The notes under the pieces are model-generated. The model was not told the DNA's origin and ran no database searches. It saw only the letters and a list, made by a program, of their open reading frames with translations. Made by a program: the position numbers and the translations under genes. Shown piece after piece: positions 6,878 through 15,719 of a stretch of DNA of 52,575 bases (within the stretch, counting starts at the first letter, position 1; each line of letters begins with the position of its first letter). The DNA comes from Parvibaculum sp040216885 (lineage in GTDB: Bacteria; Pseudomonadota; Alphaproteobacteria; Parvibaculales; Parvibaculaceae). The stretch is taken from contig JAVJOG010000016.1 of NCBI GenBank assembly GCA_040216885.1, positions 1-52,575 on the forward strand, given 5' to 3'.

Positions 6878-9800
6878 TTGCTGTCTGCATTGGCGGACAA
6901 GCACTGGGAGAGATGTCGTTTCTTGATCCGCCGGACAGGTAAGATTGCGTTGGAAGTGGTGGGCGTTGCCGTGGCGGCGACGGCGGTTCTGCTTGCCGTA
7001 CTGGCCTGGCGCCTGTCCTCCGGCCCGGTCTCCGTGTCGTTCCTGGGCGGCATGATCGAAAATGCCGCCGGCCCGTCGCTGCAGGGCGGTGCGCTCGATA
7101 TTGGCGACACGGTTCTGCGCTGGTCGGCCGAAGATCGCCGGCTGTCGCTGCGCCTGATGGACGTGCGGCTGACCGGCGCCGACGGCAACGACATCGCATT
7201 CGTTCCCCAACTCGCGTTCCAGGTCAGCTTGCCGGCGCTTTTCCGCGGTGTGCTGGCGCCGACATCGGTCGATTTCCATGGCGTCAGCGCCACGCTGCTG
7301 CGCCGGCCCGGTACCGGCATCACGCTTGCGATGGCGGGCGCCGACACGCCGGCACAACCGGCCGATCCGGAAGCGGCGGCTTTTGTCGCCCGGCTGATCG
7401 AAGGGCTCTCCGCGGGAGACGAGACCGGAACGCCGCTGGACTATCTCACCCATGTTGGCATCCGCGACGGAACGCTGCGCCTTGTCGACGAGGTCAACGG
7501 CGTGGCGTTCGACGCGCCGTCAGCAAATCTCGTGGTGTTTCGCGGCGAGGGAGGTCTTGGCGCCACGTTGCGCGCGAACATCGCGATCGACGACACGACC
7601 GCGACCATTGAGATGACTGGATTATTGCCCTCGGGCAGCGACATCGCCCGCATCGACGCCCGGGCGGCCAATGTTGTGCCGGCGGCCTTCGCGCGGATGT
7701 CGCCGGCCTTCGCCGACTACGCCATTGTCAATGCGCCCGTCGAAGCGCGCGGGGAACTGCAGATCAAGGCGAACGGCGACATGCTGGCTGCCCGGCTGAC
7801 GCTCGACGCAGGCCGTGGCGAAATCGATCTGCCGGACCCATGGGATGCCTCGATACCAATCGAGAAGGCCCATGCCGAAGTCGAATTCGACGGCGTTGCG
7901 CGCCGCATCGATCTGATCGGGCTGACATTCGAAGCGGGACCGCACCATGCCGCGCTCTCCGGCCGCCTCGACTACCGTGTTGCCGAAGGCCTCAATATAG
8001 CCGGTGCGGCGGTCGATCTGGTTGCCAGCAACATCCACACCGAAGTGCCCGGCTTTTTCGAAGGCCCCGTCGATCTCGATAACGCGCGTCTCAAAGGCGA
8101 TTTCGATTTTGAAACGCTGACCGCGGAAATCGGGGAACTGACTATCGAAACGGCAGGCGGTGGTGTTTCGGTCAGCGGTTCCGTACGCGACGGCGAGAGA
8201 TCGCCGGCAGTTCGCGTTTCCGGACGCCTCGACGCGATGCCGCTCGATGATTTCAAGGCGATCTGGCCGTTGCCGCTAGCCAAGGGCGCCCGCGAATGGG
8301 TCGGAAAGAACCTGTCTGGCGGCGACGTCACCGGCGGATCGTTCGAGATCGACATGCCCGCCGGCATGATCGACGACGCCGACAACAGGATCCCGATCCC
8401 CGATGAAAACCTTCAGGTCGAGTTCGCGGTCAAGGGCGCGACGCTGAGATACATCGGCGAAATGCCGCCGATGGAAAATGTCGACGCCAACGGTCAGGTG
8501 ACCGGCAACCGTTTCGACGCCTGGGTGTCTTCGGCCGAGATCAAACTCGACGACGGTGGAACGCTGGCCGTCAGCGAGGGCCATTTCGATGCCGACGAAC
8601 TGAACAGGAAGGGAGCGCCAGGCCGTATCGCATTCACGGTTGATGGGGCGACGGCCGACATTCTGACCTTGCTCGATCACGAGCCGCTGAACCTGATCCG
8701 GAATTTCGGCGTCGATCCGCGCAACGTCGCCGGCGCCGGCCATGTGCAGGGCCGCCTCGAACTGCCTTTGGTCAAGACAGTCACTATCGCCGATGTCGAT
8801 TTCGGCGGCACCGCCAAAGCCGCCGACCTCGCCATTCCCGAAATTCTGAAGAACGTTTCCATCACCGCCGGCACGCTCGACATCGATGTCTCGCGCGCGG
8901 GGCTGGTTGCGCGCGGCCCGATCGGCATCAACGGTGCCCCGCCGCTCGATCTGGAGTGGCGCGAAAGCTTTGTGCGCGAAAGCGGCGTCGGTTCGTCGTA
9001 TCGGCTGTCTGGCGTGCTGGACGATGACGGGCGCAACGCGGTCGGTGTCGGAGTGGATGATTTTCTCGATGGCCCCGCCGCTTTCGACGCGACGTTCAAC
9101 GGCGACGGCCGGGAGGTGAACCGCGCCACGGTCAATGCCGATCTGACGGGTGCAGTCGTCAAGCTCGGTTATGCAGGCTGGTCGAAGGCACCCGGCGTTC
9201 CGGCCGCCGCCGAACTCCGGCTGGCGTTCCTGACCGGCGGTGGTTTCCGCGTCGCGGATTTCAAGCTCACGGGCGACGAAATCGAGGCGCGCGGCAATTT
9301 CTCGCTGGGTCCAGATGGCCGGTTGACCGAGGCGGACTTTCCCGTCGTCAAGCTGGGCCCCGACAATGACTTTGCTTTTGCCGCCGGCCCGGCGGACGAC
9401 GCGGCGGTTGCGATGACCATGGGCGGTGCGCGCTTCGACGCCCGCCAGCTCCTCGCCGACATCGTCTCGGGTTCGGAGAAAGACGATGACGAGGCGGATG
9501 AAGAACCACTCTTGCTGTCACCCGCGATCGTGGCCGACCCCGCGCGCCGCACGACGATACGCGCCGAAATCGCGCGTGCTACAGGCAATAACGATACGAT
9601 GTTCCGGGCCGTCAGTGCCGACGTTGTCCAGGTCGACGGCCGTCTCTGGACGCTGAACGTGACGGCGGTCGACCCGCAGGAAGCTCCGCTGACGGTCAGG
9701 ATCGCACCGGACGATGCAGGGATACGCCGTCTTGCTATTGCGTCGAACGACGCCGGAATCGTCTTCCGGGCACTCGATTTCACGAACAGCATGAGAGGCG

Positions 9801-10426
9801 GTACGCTGAGCGCGACCGGCGTTTACGACGACACGATCGCAGGATCGCTGCTGAAGGGCGTCGTGACCATCGACGCATTCCGCATCGCCAACGCGCCGGT
9901 GCTTGCGAACATACTGACGGTTGGATCGCTGACCGGCATTCGCGACACGCTGAACGGCGAGGGTATTCTGTTCAACCGGCTCGAATTACCCTTCGCGATC
10001 ACCGAAGGCAGCATCATCTTTGACGACGCCCGTACGTCGGGTCCGGCGATCGGGCTGACGATAAAGGGGAATATCGACCGGACGACGGACCAGATCGACA
10101 TGGAGGGCACGCTCGTTCCCGCCTACACGATCAATTCGTTTCTCGGGCAGGTTCCCGTTCTCGGCCCGCTGATCGTCGGCCGGGAAGGCGAGGGGATTTT
10201 CGCCCTGACCTACAGGGTGCGCGGGCAGCCGGACGAACCGTCGGTCACTGTAAATCCGCTCTCGGCGCTTGCGCCTGGCTTCCTGCGCCGGATGTTCGAA
10301 TTCGGCGGTGCGACGGTGATCGATCCCCCGGTGGCGCGGCCTTCACCGGCGAACTCCTCCGTATTGCCGGACGACACCGCACCCGCAACACCGGCGCCGG
10401 ACGCTCCCCCCGCACCGCAAAACTGA
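6878..10426 (+). CDS. Large AsmA/YhdP-like protein (DUF3971 and AsmA-like C-terminal region)
   Basis: Encodes 1182 residues if it starts at TTG 6878; TTG 6890 or TTG 6923 (with GGGAGAG upstream) are alternatives. A single N-terminal transmembrane helix ('IALEVVGVAVAATAVLLAVLAW') anchors a very long repetitive beta-strand region typical of AsmA-like/RBG-type bridge proteins. The C-terminal segment ('GRTSGPAIGLTIKGNIDRTTDQIDMEGTLVPAYTINSFLGQVPVLGPLIVG') is the AsmA_2 signature, and the tail is Pro/Ala-rich. Family members (YhdP, TamB, YdbH) span the periplasm and are implicated in phospholipid transport to the outer membrane. The role here is by family analogy. It is monocistronic, followed by an sRNA candidate and a terminator. 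Confidence 0.82.
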   Translation: MLSALADKHWERCRFLIRRTGKIALEVVGVAVAATAVLLAVLAWRLSSGPVSVSFLGGMIENAAGPSLQGGALDIGDTVLRWSAEDRRLSLRLMDVRLTGADGNDIAFVPQLAFQVSLPALFRGVLAPTSVDFHGVSATLLRRPGTGITLAMAGADTPAQPADPEAAAFVARLIEGLSAGDETGTPLDYLTHVGIRDGTLRLVDEVNGVAFDAPSANLVVFRGEGGLGATLRANIAIDDTTATIEMTGLLPSGSDIARIDARAANVVPAAFARMSPAFADYAIVNAPVEARGELQIKANGDMLAARLTLDAGRGEIDLPDPWDASIPIEKAHAEVEFDGVARRIDLIGLTFEAGPHHAALSGRLDYRVAEGLNIAGAAVDLVASNIHTEVPGFFEGPVDLDNARLKGDFDFETLTAEIGELTIETAGGGVSVSGSVRDGERSPAVRVSGRLDAMPLDDFKAIWPLPLAKGAREWVGKNLSGGDVTGGSFEIDMPAGMIDDADNRIPIPDENLQVEFAVKGATLRYIGEMPPMENVDANGQVTGNRFDAWVSSAEIKLDDGGTLAVSEGHFDADELNRKGAPGRIAFTVDGATADILTLLDHEPLNLIRNFGVDPRNVAGAGHVQGRLELPLVKTVTIADVDFGGTAKAADLAIPEILKNVSITAGTLDIDVSRAGLVARGPIGINGAPPLDLEWRESFVRESGVGSSYRLSGVLDDDGRNAVGVGVDDFLDGPAAFDATFNGDGREVNRATVNADLTGAVVKLGYAGWSKAPGVPAAAELRLAFLTGGGFRVADFKLTGDEIEARGNFSLGPDGRLTEADFPVVKLGPDNDFAFAAGPADDAAVAMTMGGARFDARQLLADIVSGSEKDDDEADEEPLLLSPAIVADPARRTTIRAEIARATGNNDTMFRAVSADVVQVDGRLWTLNVTAVDPQEAPLTVRIAPDDAGIRRLAIASNDAGIVFRALDFTNSMRGGTLSATGVYDDTIAGSLLKGVVTIDAFRIANAPVLANILTVGSLTGIRDTLNGEGILFNRLELPFAITEGSIIFDDARTSGPAIGLTIKGNIDRTTDQIDMEGTLVPAYTINSFLGQVPVLGPLIVGREGEGIFALTYRVRGQPDEPSVTVNPLSALAPGFLRRMFEFGGATVIDPPVARPSPANSSVLPDDTAPATPAPDAPPAPQN

Positions 10427-10446
10427 CGGCCCGCGTCGATTCTCGA

Positions 10447-10474
10447 TTGCGGAGTGCCACTCCGTATATATAAA
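10447..10474 (+). promoter_or_regulatory. Promoter with a 15-bp perfect palindrome in its spacer
   Basis: TTGCGG (10447-10452) and TATAAA (10469-10474) are 16 bp apart. The spacer and the end of the -35 contain CGGAGTG-C-CACTCCG (10450-10464), a perfect 15-bp palindrome placed as a repressor or activator operator would be. It begins 20 bp after the AsmA-like stop codon and fires toward the candidate sRNA. Confidence 0.5.
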
Positions 10475-10480
10475 GTCTCG

Positions 10481-10616
10481 CCATCGCAGTGGCAGTGAAA
10501 CAAGGCGTCGACGGAAAAGCGGCAGGCAATAGCCGCGGAACGCACACAAAAACAACAAGATCAGGGAGCGTTCAGGAAGAGCCCTCTCCGGGAAACCGGG
10601 GAGGGCCTTTTTGTCA
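10481..10616 (+). ncRNA. Candidate small RNA, about 130 nt
   Basis: The region runs between the promoter at 10447-10474 and an intrinsic terminator. It contains a GCGGC/GCCGC hairpin (10519-10523 / 10532-10536) and then a single-stranded A/C-rich stretch (about 10543-10560, 'ACAAAAACAACAAG') resembling Hfq-binding or seed regions. The terminator hairpin with its U-tail follows. No ORF with a plausible SD fits inside: the frame opening at 10489 runs through the terminator. The family is not recognised. Alternatively it is just the 3' UTR of the upstream gene. Confidence 0.45.
10581..10613 (+). terminator. Rho-independent terminator
   Basis: GCCCTCTCCGG (10581-10591) pairs with CCGGGGAGGGC (10596-10606), with one G-T wobble and a short A-rich loop. 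It is followed by CTTTTTG. The T-run is on the plus strand only, so it serves the AsmA-like gene and/or the sRNA, not tyrS. Confidence 0.85.
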
Positions 10617-11870
10617 GCCCTTCGGCTTCAGCAGCACATGCTTCTTCTTGCCGAGCGAGAGTTTGATAACGCCTTCCGGGGTCAGGTTCTCGTTGACAAG
10701 CACCATTTTCTCGTCGCCGACCTGTGCATCGTTGACGCGCACCGCGCCACCCTTGATCTGGCGGCGCGCTTCGCTGGTCGATACGACGAGCCCGGCCTGA
10801 ACGAGGGCATTGAGCAGACCATGTCCGACCTTGAGCGCATCGACGTCAATTTCGACGGTCGGCAAGTCGGCGCTGATCGCCCCATCTTCGAAGGCCGTGC
10901 GCGCGGCCTCGGCGGCCTTCTCGGCTACGGCCCGGCCATGCGCCATCGCGGTCGCTTCGGTGGCGAGTATCTTCTTCGCCTCGTTGACGTCCGAACCTTC
11001 CAGTTTTTCGAGGCGTGCAATCTCGTCGAGCGGCAACTCGGTGAACAGCCGCAGGAAGCGCCCGACATCGGCATCCTCGGCATTGCGCCAGTATTGCCAG
11101 TAGTCGTAGGGCGACAGCATGTCGGCGTTGAGCCAGACCGCACCGGACGCCGTCTTGCCCATTTTTGCGCCAGACGATGTCGTCAGCAGCGGGCTCGTCA
11201 AACCATAGAGCTGCACGCCGTCGGTGCGCCGTCCGAGCTCGATACCGTTGACGTTGTTGCCCCACTGGTCCGAGCCGCCCCTTTGCAGCGTGCAGCCGTA
11301 CTTGCGGTTGAGCTCCACGAAGTCGTAGGCCTGCAGGATCATGTAGTTGAATTCGAGGAACGAAAGGTTCTGCTCGCGCTCAAGCCGGATTTTGACGCTG
11401 TCGAAGGACAGCATCCGGTTGACCGAGAAGTGGCGACCGTAGTCGCGCAGGAAGTCGATATATTTGAGGTCGTCGAGCCAGTCGCGATTGTTGACCATGA
11501 CGGCGTCGGTCTTGCCGTTGCCGAATTTCAGGAACTTCGCGAAGACGGCTTTAATGCCGGCGAGGTTCTCGTCGATTTTCTCGTCGGTCAGCAGCGGCCG
11601 CGCCTCGTCGCGGAAGCTCGGGTCGCCGATCCGCGTCGTGCCGCCGCCCATCAGGGCAATGGGCCGGTGTCCGGCCTTTTGCAGCCAGCGCAGCAGCATG
11701 ATCTGGACGAGACTGCCGGCATGCAGGCTCGGCGCCGTCGCATCGAAGCCGATATAGCCCGTCAACAGGCCTTCCAGCGCGCGCTCGTCGAGGCTCGCAT
11801 CGTCGGAGGTCTGGTGAATGAACCCGCGGGCGGAAAGCTCACGCAGGAAATCGGACTTGAAGCTTGTCAT
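10614..11870 (-). CDS. tyrS: Tyrosyl-tRNA synthetase
   Basis: Encodes 418 residues, the normal TyrS length. The class I HIGH-like motif is 'HAGS' at 50-53 and the KMSKS-like motif is 'KMGKT' near residue 230; both are as in bacterial TyrRS. A C-terminal S4 RNA-binding domain ('LVVSTSEARRQIKGGAVRVNDAQV') follows. It charges tRNA-Tyr with tyrosine in an ATP-dependent reaction. It is divergent from anmK across an 81-bp gap, the same neighbour pair as in many proteobacteria. Confidence 0.97.
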   Translation of the reverse strand: MTSFKSDFLRELSARGFIHQTSDDASLDERALEGLLTGYIGFDATAPSLHAGSLVQIMLLRWLQKAGHRPIALMGGGTTRIGDPSFRDEARPLLTDEKIDENLAGIKAVFAKFLKFGNGKTDAVMVNNRDWLDDLKYIDFLRDYGRHFSVNRMLSFDSVKIRLEREQNLSFLEFNYMILQAYDFVELNRKYGCTLQRGGSDQWGNNVNGIELGRRTDGVQLYGLTSPLLTTSSGAKMGKTASGAVWLNADMLSPYDYWQYWRNAEDADVGRFLRLFTELPLDEIARLEKLEGSDVNEAKKILATEATAMAHGRAVAEKAAEAARTAFEDGAISADLPTVEIDVDALKVGHGLLNALVQAGLVVSTSEARRQIKGGAVRVNDAQVGDEKMVLVNENLTPEGVIKLSLGKKKHVLLKPKG

Positions 11871-11951
11871 AACCGGCTCGGGGTTTCGGATAGGCTGAAA
11901 GGCGCGGCTGGTGTATCACGCTTTGGCTGAGGGAAAAACGGACAAAGACCC

Positions 11952-13067
11952 ATGATCCGCGCTTTGGGCCTGATGAGCGGTACCTCGCTCGACGGTATTG
12001 ACGCTGCCATTATAGAGACGGACGGCGAGGGCGCGGTGCGCGCGGGCGCCTCGCTGGCTGTGCCTTACAAACCCGAGGAACGGTTGCTTCTGCGCCTGGC
12101 GCTCGAAGCCGCGAAGAGCTGGGAACCCGACGAGCCGATGCCCGAAGAGGTGGCGGAGGCTGAACGCCATCTGACGCTGGCGAATGCGCTGGCCGTGCGC
12201 GCGCTGCTCGCCGAGGCGGGGCTGAAGCCCGCCGACATCTCGGTGATCGGCTTTCATGGGCAGACGGTGCTGCACCAGCCCGAACGCCGGCGGACGGTGC
12301 AGATCGGCCTTGGTGACGTGCTGGCGCGCCTGACCGGGATCGACGTGGTCAACGACTTTCGCAGCGCCGATGTCGCCGCGGGCGGCCACGGCGCGCCGCT
12401 GGTGCCGCTTTATCACCAGGCGCTTGCCGGCAGCACGGGCATCGTCGAGCCGGTCGCAATCATCAACATCGGCGGCGTTGGCAATATCACCTACATATCC
12501 CCCGATGGACCCCTGCTGGCATTCGACACAGGCCCCGGTAACGCGCTGATCGACGATTGGGCGCATGAGCATACCGGTGAGCCGGTCGACCGCGACGGCG
12601 CACTGGCGGCGGGAGGCGATGTCGACATGGACGTGCTGGAACGTCTGATGGCGCATGAGTTTTTCGACGCGGCGCCGCCAAAATCGCTCGATCGTTTCTC
12701 TTTCTCGCCCGAAGCCGTGAGGCATCTTTCGCCGCCCGACGGCGCGGCGACGCTGACGGCGTTCACCGTCGAGGCCATCGCACGTGGCTTCGCCCATATT
12801 CCCGGTGTGCCGTCGCGCTTCGTCGTCTGCGGCGGCGGGCGCCACAATCCGGTGTTGATGGCGATGTTGAGCAAAAGACTGCAGGGCGGCGTACTGCCCG
12901 CCGAGGACCTGGGCTGGCGCGGCGACGACGTGGAGGCCGAGGCCTTTGCCTATCTCGCGGTGCGTTCGCTGCGTGGATTGCCGCTCAGCCTGCCGACAAC
13001 GACGGGCGTACCGAAGCCGATGCCCGGCGGCACGATCCACCGGGCAGGCAGCATTGCCGACGACTGA
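11952..13067 (+). CDS. anmK: Anhydro-N-acetylmuramic acid kinase
   Basis: Encodes 371 residues and begins 'MIRALGLMSGTSLDGID', the phosphate-binding signature of AnmK. Further family motifs are 'GFHGQTVLHQP', 'DFRSADVAAGGHGAPLVPLYH', 'NIGGVGNITYI' and 'DTGPGNALIDDW'. The enzyme hydrolyses the 1,6-anhydro ring and phosphorylates the sugar, giving MurNAc-6-phosphate in peptidoglycan recycling. It is divergent from tyrS and convergent with the hydrolase downstream, with only three bases between stops. Confidence 0.97.
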   Translation: MIRALGLMSGTSLDGIDAAIIETDGEGAVRAGASLAVPYKPEERLLLRLALEAAKSWEPDEPMPEEVAEAERHLTLANALAVRALLAEAGLKPADISVIGFHGQTVLHQPERRRTVQIGLGDVLARLTGIDVVNDFRSADVAAGGHGAPLVPLYHQALAGSTGIVEPVAIINIGGVGNITYISPDGPLLAFDTGPGNALIDDWAHEHTGEPVDRDGALAAGGDVDMDVLERLMAHEFFDAAPPKSLDRFSFSPEAVRHLSPPDGAATLTAFTVEAIARGFAHIPGVPSRFVVCGGGRHNPVLMAMLSKRLQGGVLPAEDLGWRGDDVEAEAFAYLAVRSLRGLPLSLPTTTGVPKPMPGGTIHRAGSIADD

Positions 13068-13070
13068 GGG

Positions 13071-13727
13071 TCAGGCTTTCTCCGGCGCCGCCGCAAGCCG
13101 CTTGTCGAGATAGGCACCGATCGCGTTCGCCAACGGCTCGAGATGCGACTCGAAGAAGTGGTTGGCACCGTCGACCGAGGCATGCTCGATGGTGATGCCC
13201 TTCTGTGTTTTCAGCCGTTCTACGAGTTTCAGCACATCGGCCGGCGGCGCCACCTGATCGGCGCTGCCGTTGATGATGATACCGGACGAGGGGCAGGGCG
13301 CGAGGAACGAAAAATCATACATGTTGGCCAGTGGCGCGACCGAGATGAACCCCTCGATCTCGGGCCGCCGCATCAGAACCTGCATCGCGATCCAGGCGCC
13401 GAAGGAGAACCCGCCGATCCAGCATTGCGCGGCATCCGGGTTCTGAGATTGCAGCCAGTCGAGCGCCGAGGCCGCGTCCGATAGTTCGCCGATGCCGGAA
13501 TCGAAGGCGCCCTGGCTCCGCCCAACCCCGCGAAAATTGAACCGCAGTACCGAGAAACCCCGGTTCACGAACGCCTGATAAAGGGCATAGGTCACCGGGT
13601 TGTTCATCGTTCCGCCGAACTGCGGATGGGGATGCAGCACCAGAGCGACCGGTGAATTGGCCTTCTTGCTGTGGTGGTAGCGGCCCTCGATCCGGCCGGC
13701 CGGGCCATTGAAAATCACTTCAGGCAT
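13071..13727 (-). CDS. Alpha/beta hydrolase (dienelactone hydrolase-like clan)
   Basis: Encodes 218 residues. The nucleophile elbow is 'GGFSFGAW' (Ser near residue 109). The acid is probably in 'NGSADQVAPP' and the His in 'DGANHFFESH', giving an ordered Ser-Asp-His triad. The N-terminal 'LVLHPHPQFGGTMNNPV' and 'LRFNFRGVGRSQG' motifs are typical of a conserved cytoplasmic proteobacterial hydrolase group with no defined substrate. It has no signal peptide. It is convergent with anmK and divergent from the iscR-suf operon. Confidence 0.85.
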   Translation of the reverse strand: MPEVIFNGPAGRIEGRYHHSKKANSPVALVLHPHPQFGGTMNNPVTYALYQAFVNRGFSVLRFNFRGVGRSQGAFDSGIGELSDAASALDWLQSQNPDAAQCWIGGFSFGAWIAMQVLMRRPEIEGFISVAPLANMYDFSFLAPCPSSGIIINGSADQVAPPADVLKLVERLKTQKGITIEHASVDGANHFFESHLEPLANAIGAYLDKRLAAAPEKA

Positions 13728-13852
13728 GTCTGGGTCTGTCTCGGGCTGTGCGGCCGGCGAGGCGCGGAACGAGTAATCTCCTACGACGTTTCAAGGAGAT
13801 ATTTTCGCCGTAATCCACCGATTCCTCTGGAAATTCCGTCGCGGGATGCTAA

Positions 13853-13885
13853 ATAGTTGACTGTGGCGCTCGGAAATCATAGAGC
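13853..13885 (+). promoter_or_regulatory. iscR-suf promoter with IscR type-1-like site over the -35
   Basis: ATAGTTGACTG (13853-13863) matches every position of the left half of the E. coli type-1 IscR motif (ATASYYGACTR). After a 3-bp centre, the right half (13867-13877) matches 8 of 11 positions of YAGTCRRSTAT. TTGACT (13857-13862) doubles as a -35; 17 bp later TAGAGC is a weak -10. Occlusion of the -35 by holo-IscR is the known E. coli arrangement. About 120 nt of leader precede iscR. Confidence 0.5.
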
Positions 13886-14007
13886 CTTGCGCTAAACGCC
13901 CCGTCGAGCCGACTACCGGTCCGCCAAGGCGCATGTTCTTAACACAGGCAAAGGCCGATTGTGCAAGCTTTTGACCGCCCTTTGCCAGCCAAACGAAGGA
14001 GTTGGCC

Positions 14008-14487
14008 GTGAAGCTCACCACCAAGGGTCGCTATGCCGTGATGGCCATGGCCGATCTGGCGCGGCATTCGGACGGCAGCCCCGTGGCGCTGGCCGAAATC
14101 GCCGACCGTCAGGAGATTTCCCTGTCTTATCTGGAGCAACTTTTTGCCAAGCTGCGCCGGGGCGATCTGGTGAAAAGCGTTCGTGGACCGGGGGGTGGCT
14201 ATCTGCTGTCGCGCAACGCCGGCGATATCCGGATTTCCGACGTCATCCTCGCTGTCGACGAGCCGATCAAGGCGACCCGTTGCGAACTGGGGTCGCCCAA
14301 GGGCTGTATGCCCTCGTCGGGTCGCTGCATCACCCATGATTTGTGGGAAGGCCTGAGCCATCAGATCCAGCTCTATCTGAGCTCGGTATCGCTCGGCGAC
14401 GTCGTCGATGGACGGATCGCGGAGCGGCAGGCTGCGGGCGTCGATACGCGCCGCAAACCGGTCGGCATCGCCAACGCCGCCGACTGA
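14008..14487 (+). CDS. iscR: Rrf2-family [2Fe-2S] regulator, IscR-like
   Basis: Encodes 159 residues from GTG 14008, with AAGGAG seven bases upstream; a TTG at 14002 is less likely. 'MKLTTKGRYAVMAMADLA' and 'ISLSYLEQLFAKLRRGDLVKSVRGPGGGYLL' form the winged-helix DNA-binding domain of Rrf2 proteins. Three cysteines, C92, C100 and C107, sit where IscR binds its cluster (92/98/104 in E. coli), with longer spacing here. As first gene of the suf operon it is expected to sense Fe-S status and repress the operon. The IscR-like site over the promoter supports autoregulation (inference). Confidence 0.88.
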   Translation: MKLTTKGRYAVMAMADLARHSDGSPVALAEIADRQEISLSYLEQLFAKLRRGDLVKSVRGPGGGYLLSRNAGDIRISDVILAVDEPIKATRCELGSPKGCMPSSGRCITHDLWEGLSHQIQLYLSSVSLGDVVDGRIAERQAAGVDTRRKPVGIANAAD

Positions 14488-14524
14488 CTGCAGACCTGTC
14501 GATAAACGGGAGTCTCGCTACGCG

Positions 14525-15718
14525 ATGACGATGAAGCGCGCCTATCTCGATCACAACGCGACGACGCCGCTGCGCCCTGCGGCGCATGCGGCGGTTCTGC
14601 GCGCGTTGGAGATCACGGGCAACCCGTCCTCGGTTCATACCGAGGGCCGGGCGGCGCGCGCGCTTGTCGAGGCGGCCCGCCGCGATGTCGCGGCGTTGGC
14701 CGGCGCGAAGCCCGCCGAAGTGATTTTCACTAGTGGCGGCACCGAGGCGGCGCGCATGGCGTTTCATGCCGCGAAGACTGCGCAGGGTATCGAACGTCTG
14801 ATCGTGTCGGCGGTAGAGCATGACGCGGTGCTGGCATCGGCCGAGGCGTCGGGCCTTCCCGTCGAGATCGCGCCGGTGGACGGCAATGGCCGGCTCGATC
14901 TGAACGCGCTGGCGTCGCTCCTTTCGGCGTCGGACGGGAAGGTTCTGGTCGCCCTGATGCTCGCCAACAACGAAACCGGCGTGTTGCAGCCGATCACCGA
15001 GGCCGCGGCGCTGGCGCATAAAGCCAGTGGATTGTTGCTTTGCGACGCGGTGCAGGCAGCGGGCAAGGTTCCGCTCGATTTTACCGCGCTGGACGCCGAC
15101 ATGATGATGCTTGGCGGTCACAAGCTCGGCGCACCTTTGGGTATCGGCGCGCTTGTCGTCCGTGAAGGTCTGCCCTTTGCCGCCGATGCGGTGGGCGGCG
15201 GACAGGAGATGCGCCGCCGGGCAGGCAGCGAAAATGTTTCGGGCATCGCCGGTTTCGGCGCGGCCGCGCGCGCGGCGTACGATGCGCTCGGGGAATTTGC
15301 CGCGCTCGCGGACTTGCGCGACGAAATGGAAGCGCGCCTCACCGCCGCCGCGCCCGATGCGGTGTTCTTCGGGCGGGGTACGCAGCGACTGCCCAACACG
15401 AGCTATGTCACGGCGCCCGGCCTCGACGCCGAGACGCTGTTGATGGCACTCGATCTCGACGGCGTGGCAGTCAGCGCCGGTGCCGCCTGTTCATCCGGAA
15501 AGGTCGGCCGTCCCCGCGTGCTGGACGCAATGGGCATCGACCCGGTGCTGGCGAAGGGCGCCGTCCGCGTCAGCCTCGGCTGGTCGAGCGCCGCCGGCGA
15601 CGTCGAGCGCTTTGCCGAGAGCTGGTTGCGAGCTTATGAGCGCAACCGGTCGAAGACCTATACCGATGTTTACGCGAGCGGGGCGTCGCTGCCCCGGCTT
15701 GCGGCTGTGGAGAGTTGA
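14525..15718 (+). CDS. Cysteine desulfurase, IscS/NifS-type (class V aminotransferase)
   Basis: Encodes 397 residues from ATG 14525 ('MTMKRAYLDHNATTPLRP'); ATG 14531 is equally possible. The PLP lysine is K200 in 'MLGGHKLG'. The catalytic Cys is C322 in the long loop 'SAGAACSSGK', typical of group I enzymes. It removes sulfur from L-cysteine as a persulfide for Fe-S assembly. It lies between iscR and sufB, one base before the sufB start, so the operon encodes two desulfurases, this one and SufS. Such duplication is common in alphaproteobacteria. The symbol is left empty because iscS and nifS are both used. Confidence 0.9.
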   Translation: MTMKRAYLDHNATTPLRPAAHAAVLRALEITGNPSSVHTEGRAARALVEAARRDVAALAGAKPAEVIFTSGGTEAARMAFHAAKTAQGIERLIVSAVEHDAVLASAEASGLPVEIAPVDGNGRLDLNALASLLSASDGKVLVALMLANNETGVLQPITEAAALAHKASGLLLCDAVQAAGKVPLDFTALDADMMMLGGHKLGAPLGIGALVVREGLPFAADAVGGGQEMRRRAGSENVSGIAGFGAAARAAYDALGEFAALADLRDEMEARLTAAAPDAVFFGRGTQRLPNTSYVTAPGLDAETLLMALDLDGVAVSAGAACSSGKVGRPRVLDAMGIDPVLAKGAVRVSLGWSSAAGDVERFAESWLRAYERNRSKTYTDVYASGASLPRLAAVES

Positions 15719-15719
15719 T

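Noticed and set aside
11916..13040. 374-codon open frame on the minus strand opposite anmK
   Set aside because: Shadow of anmK, with His/Arg-rich low-complexity translation and no family motif.
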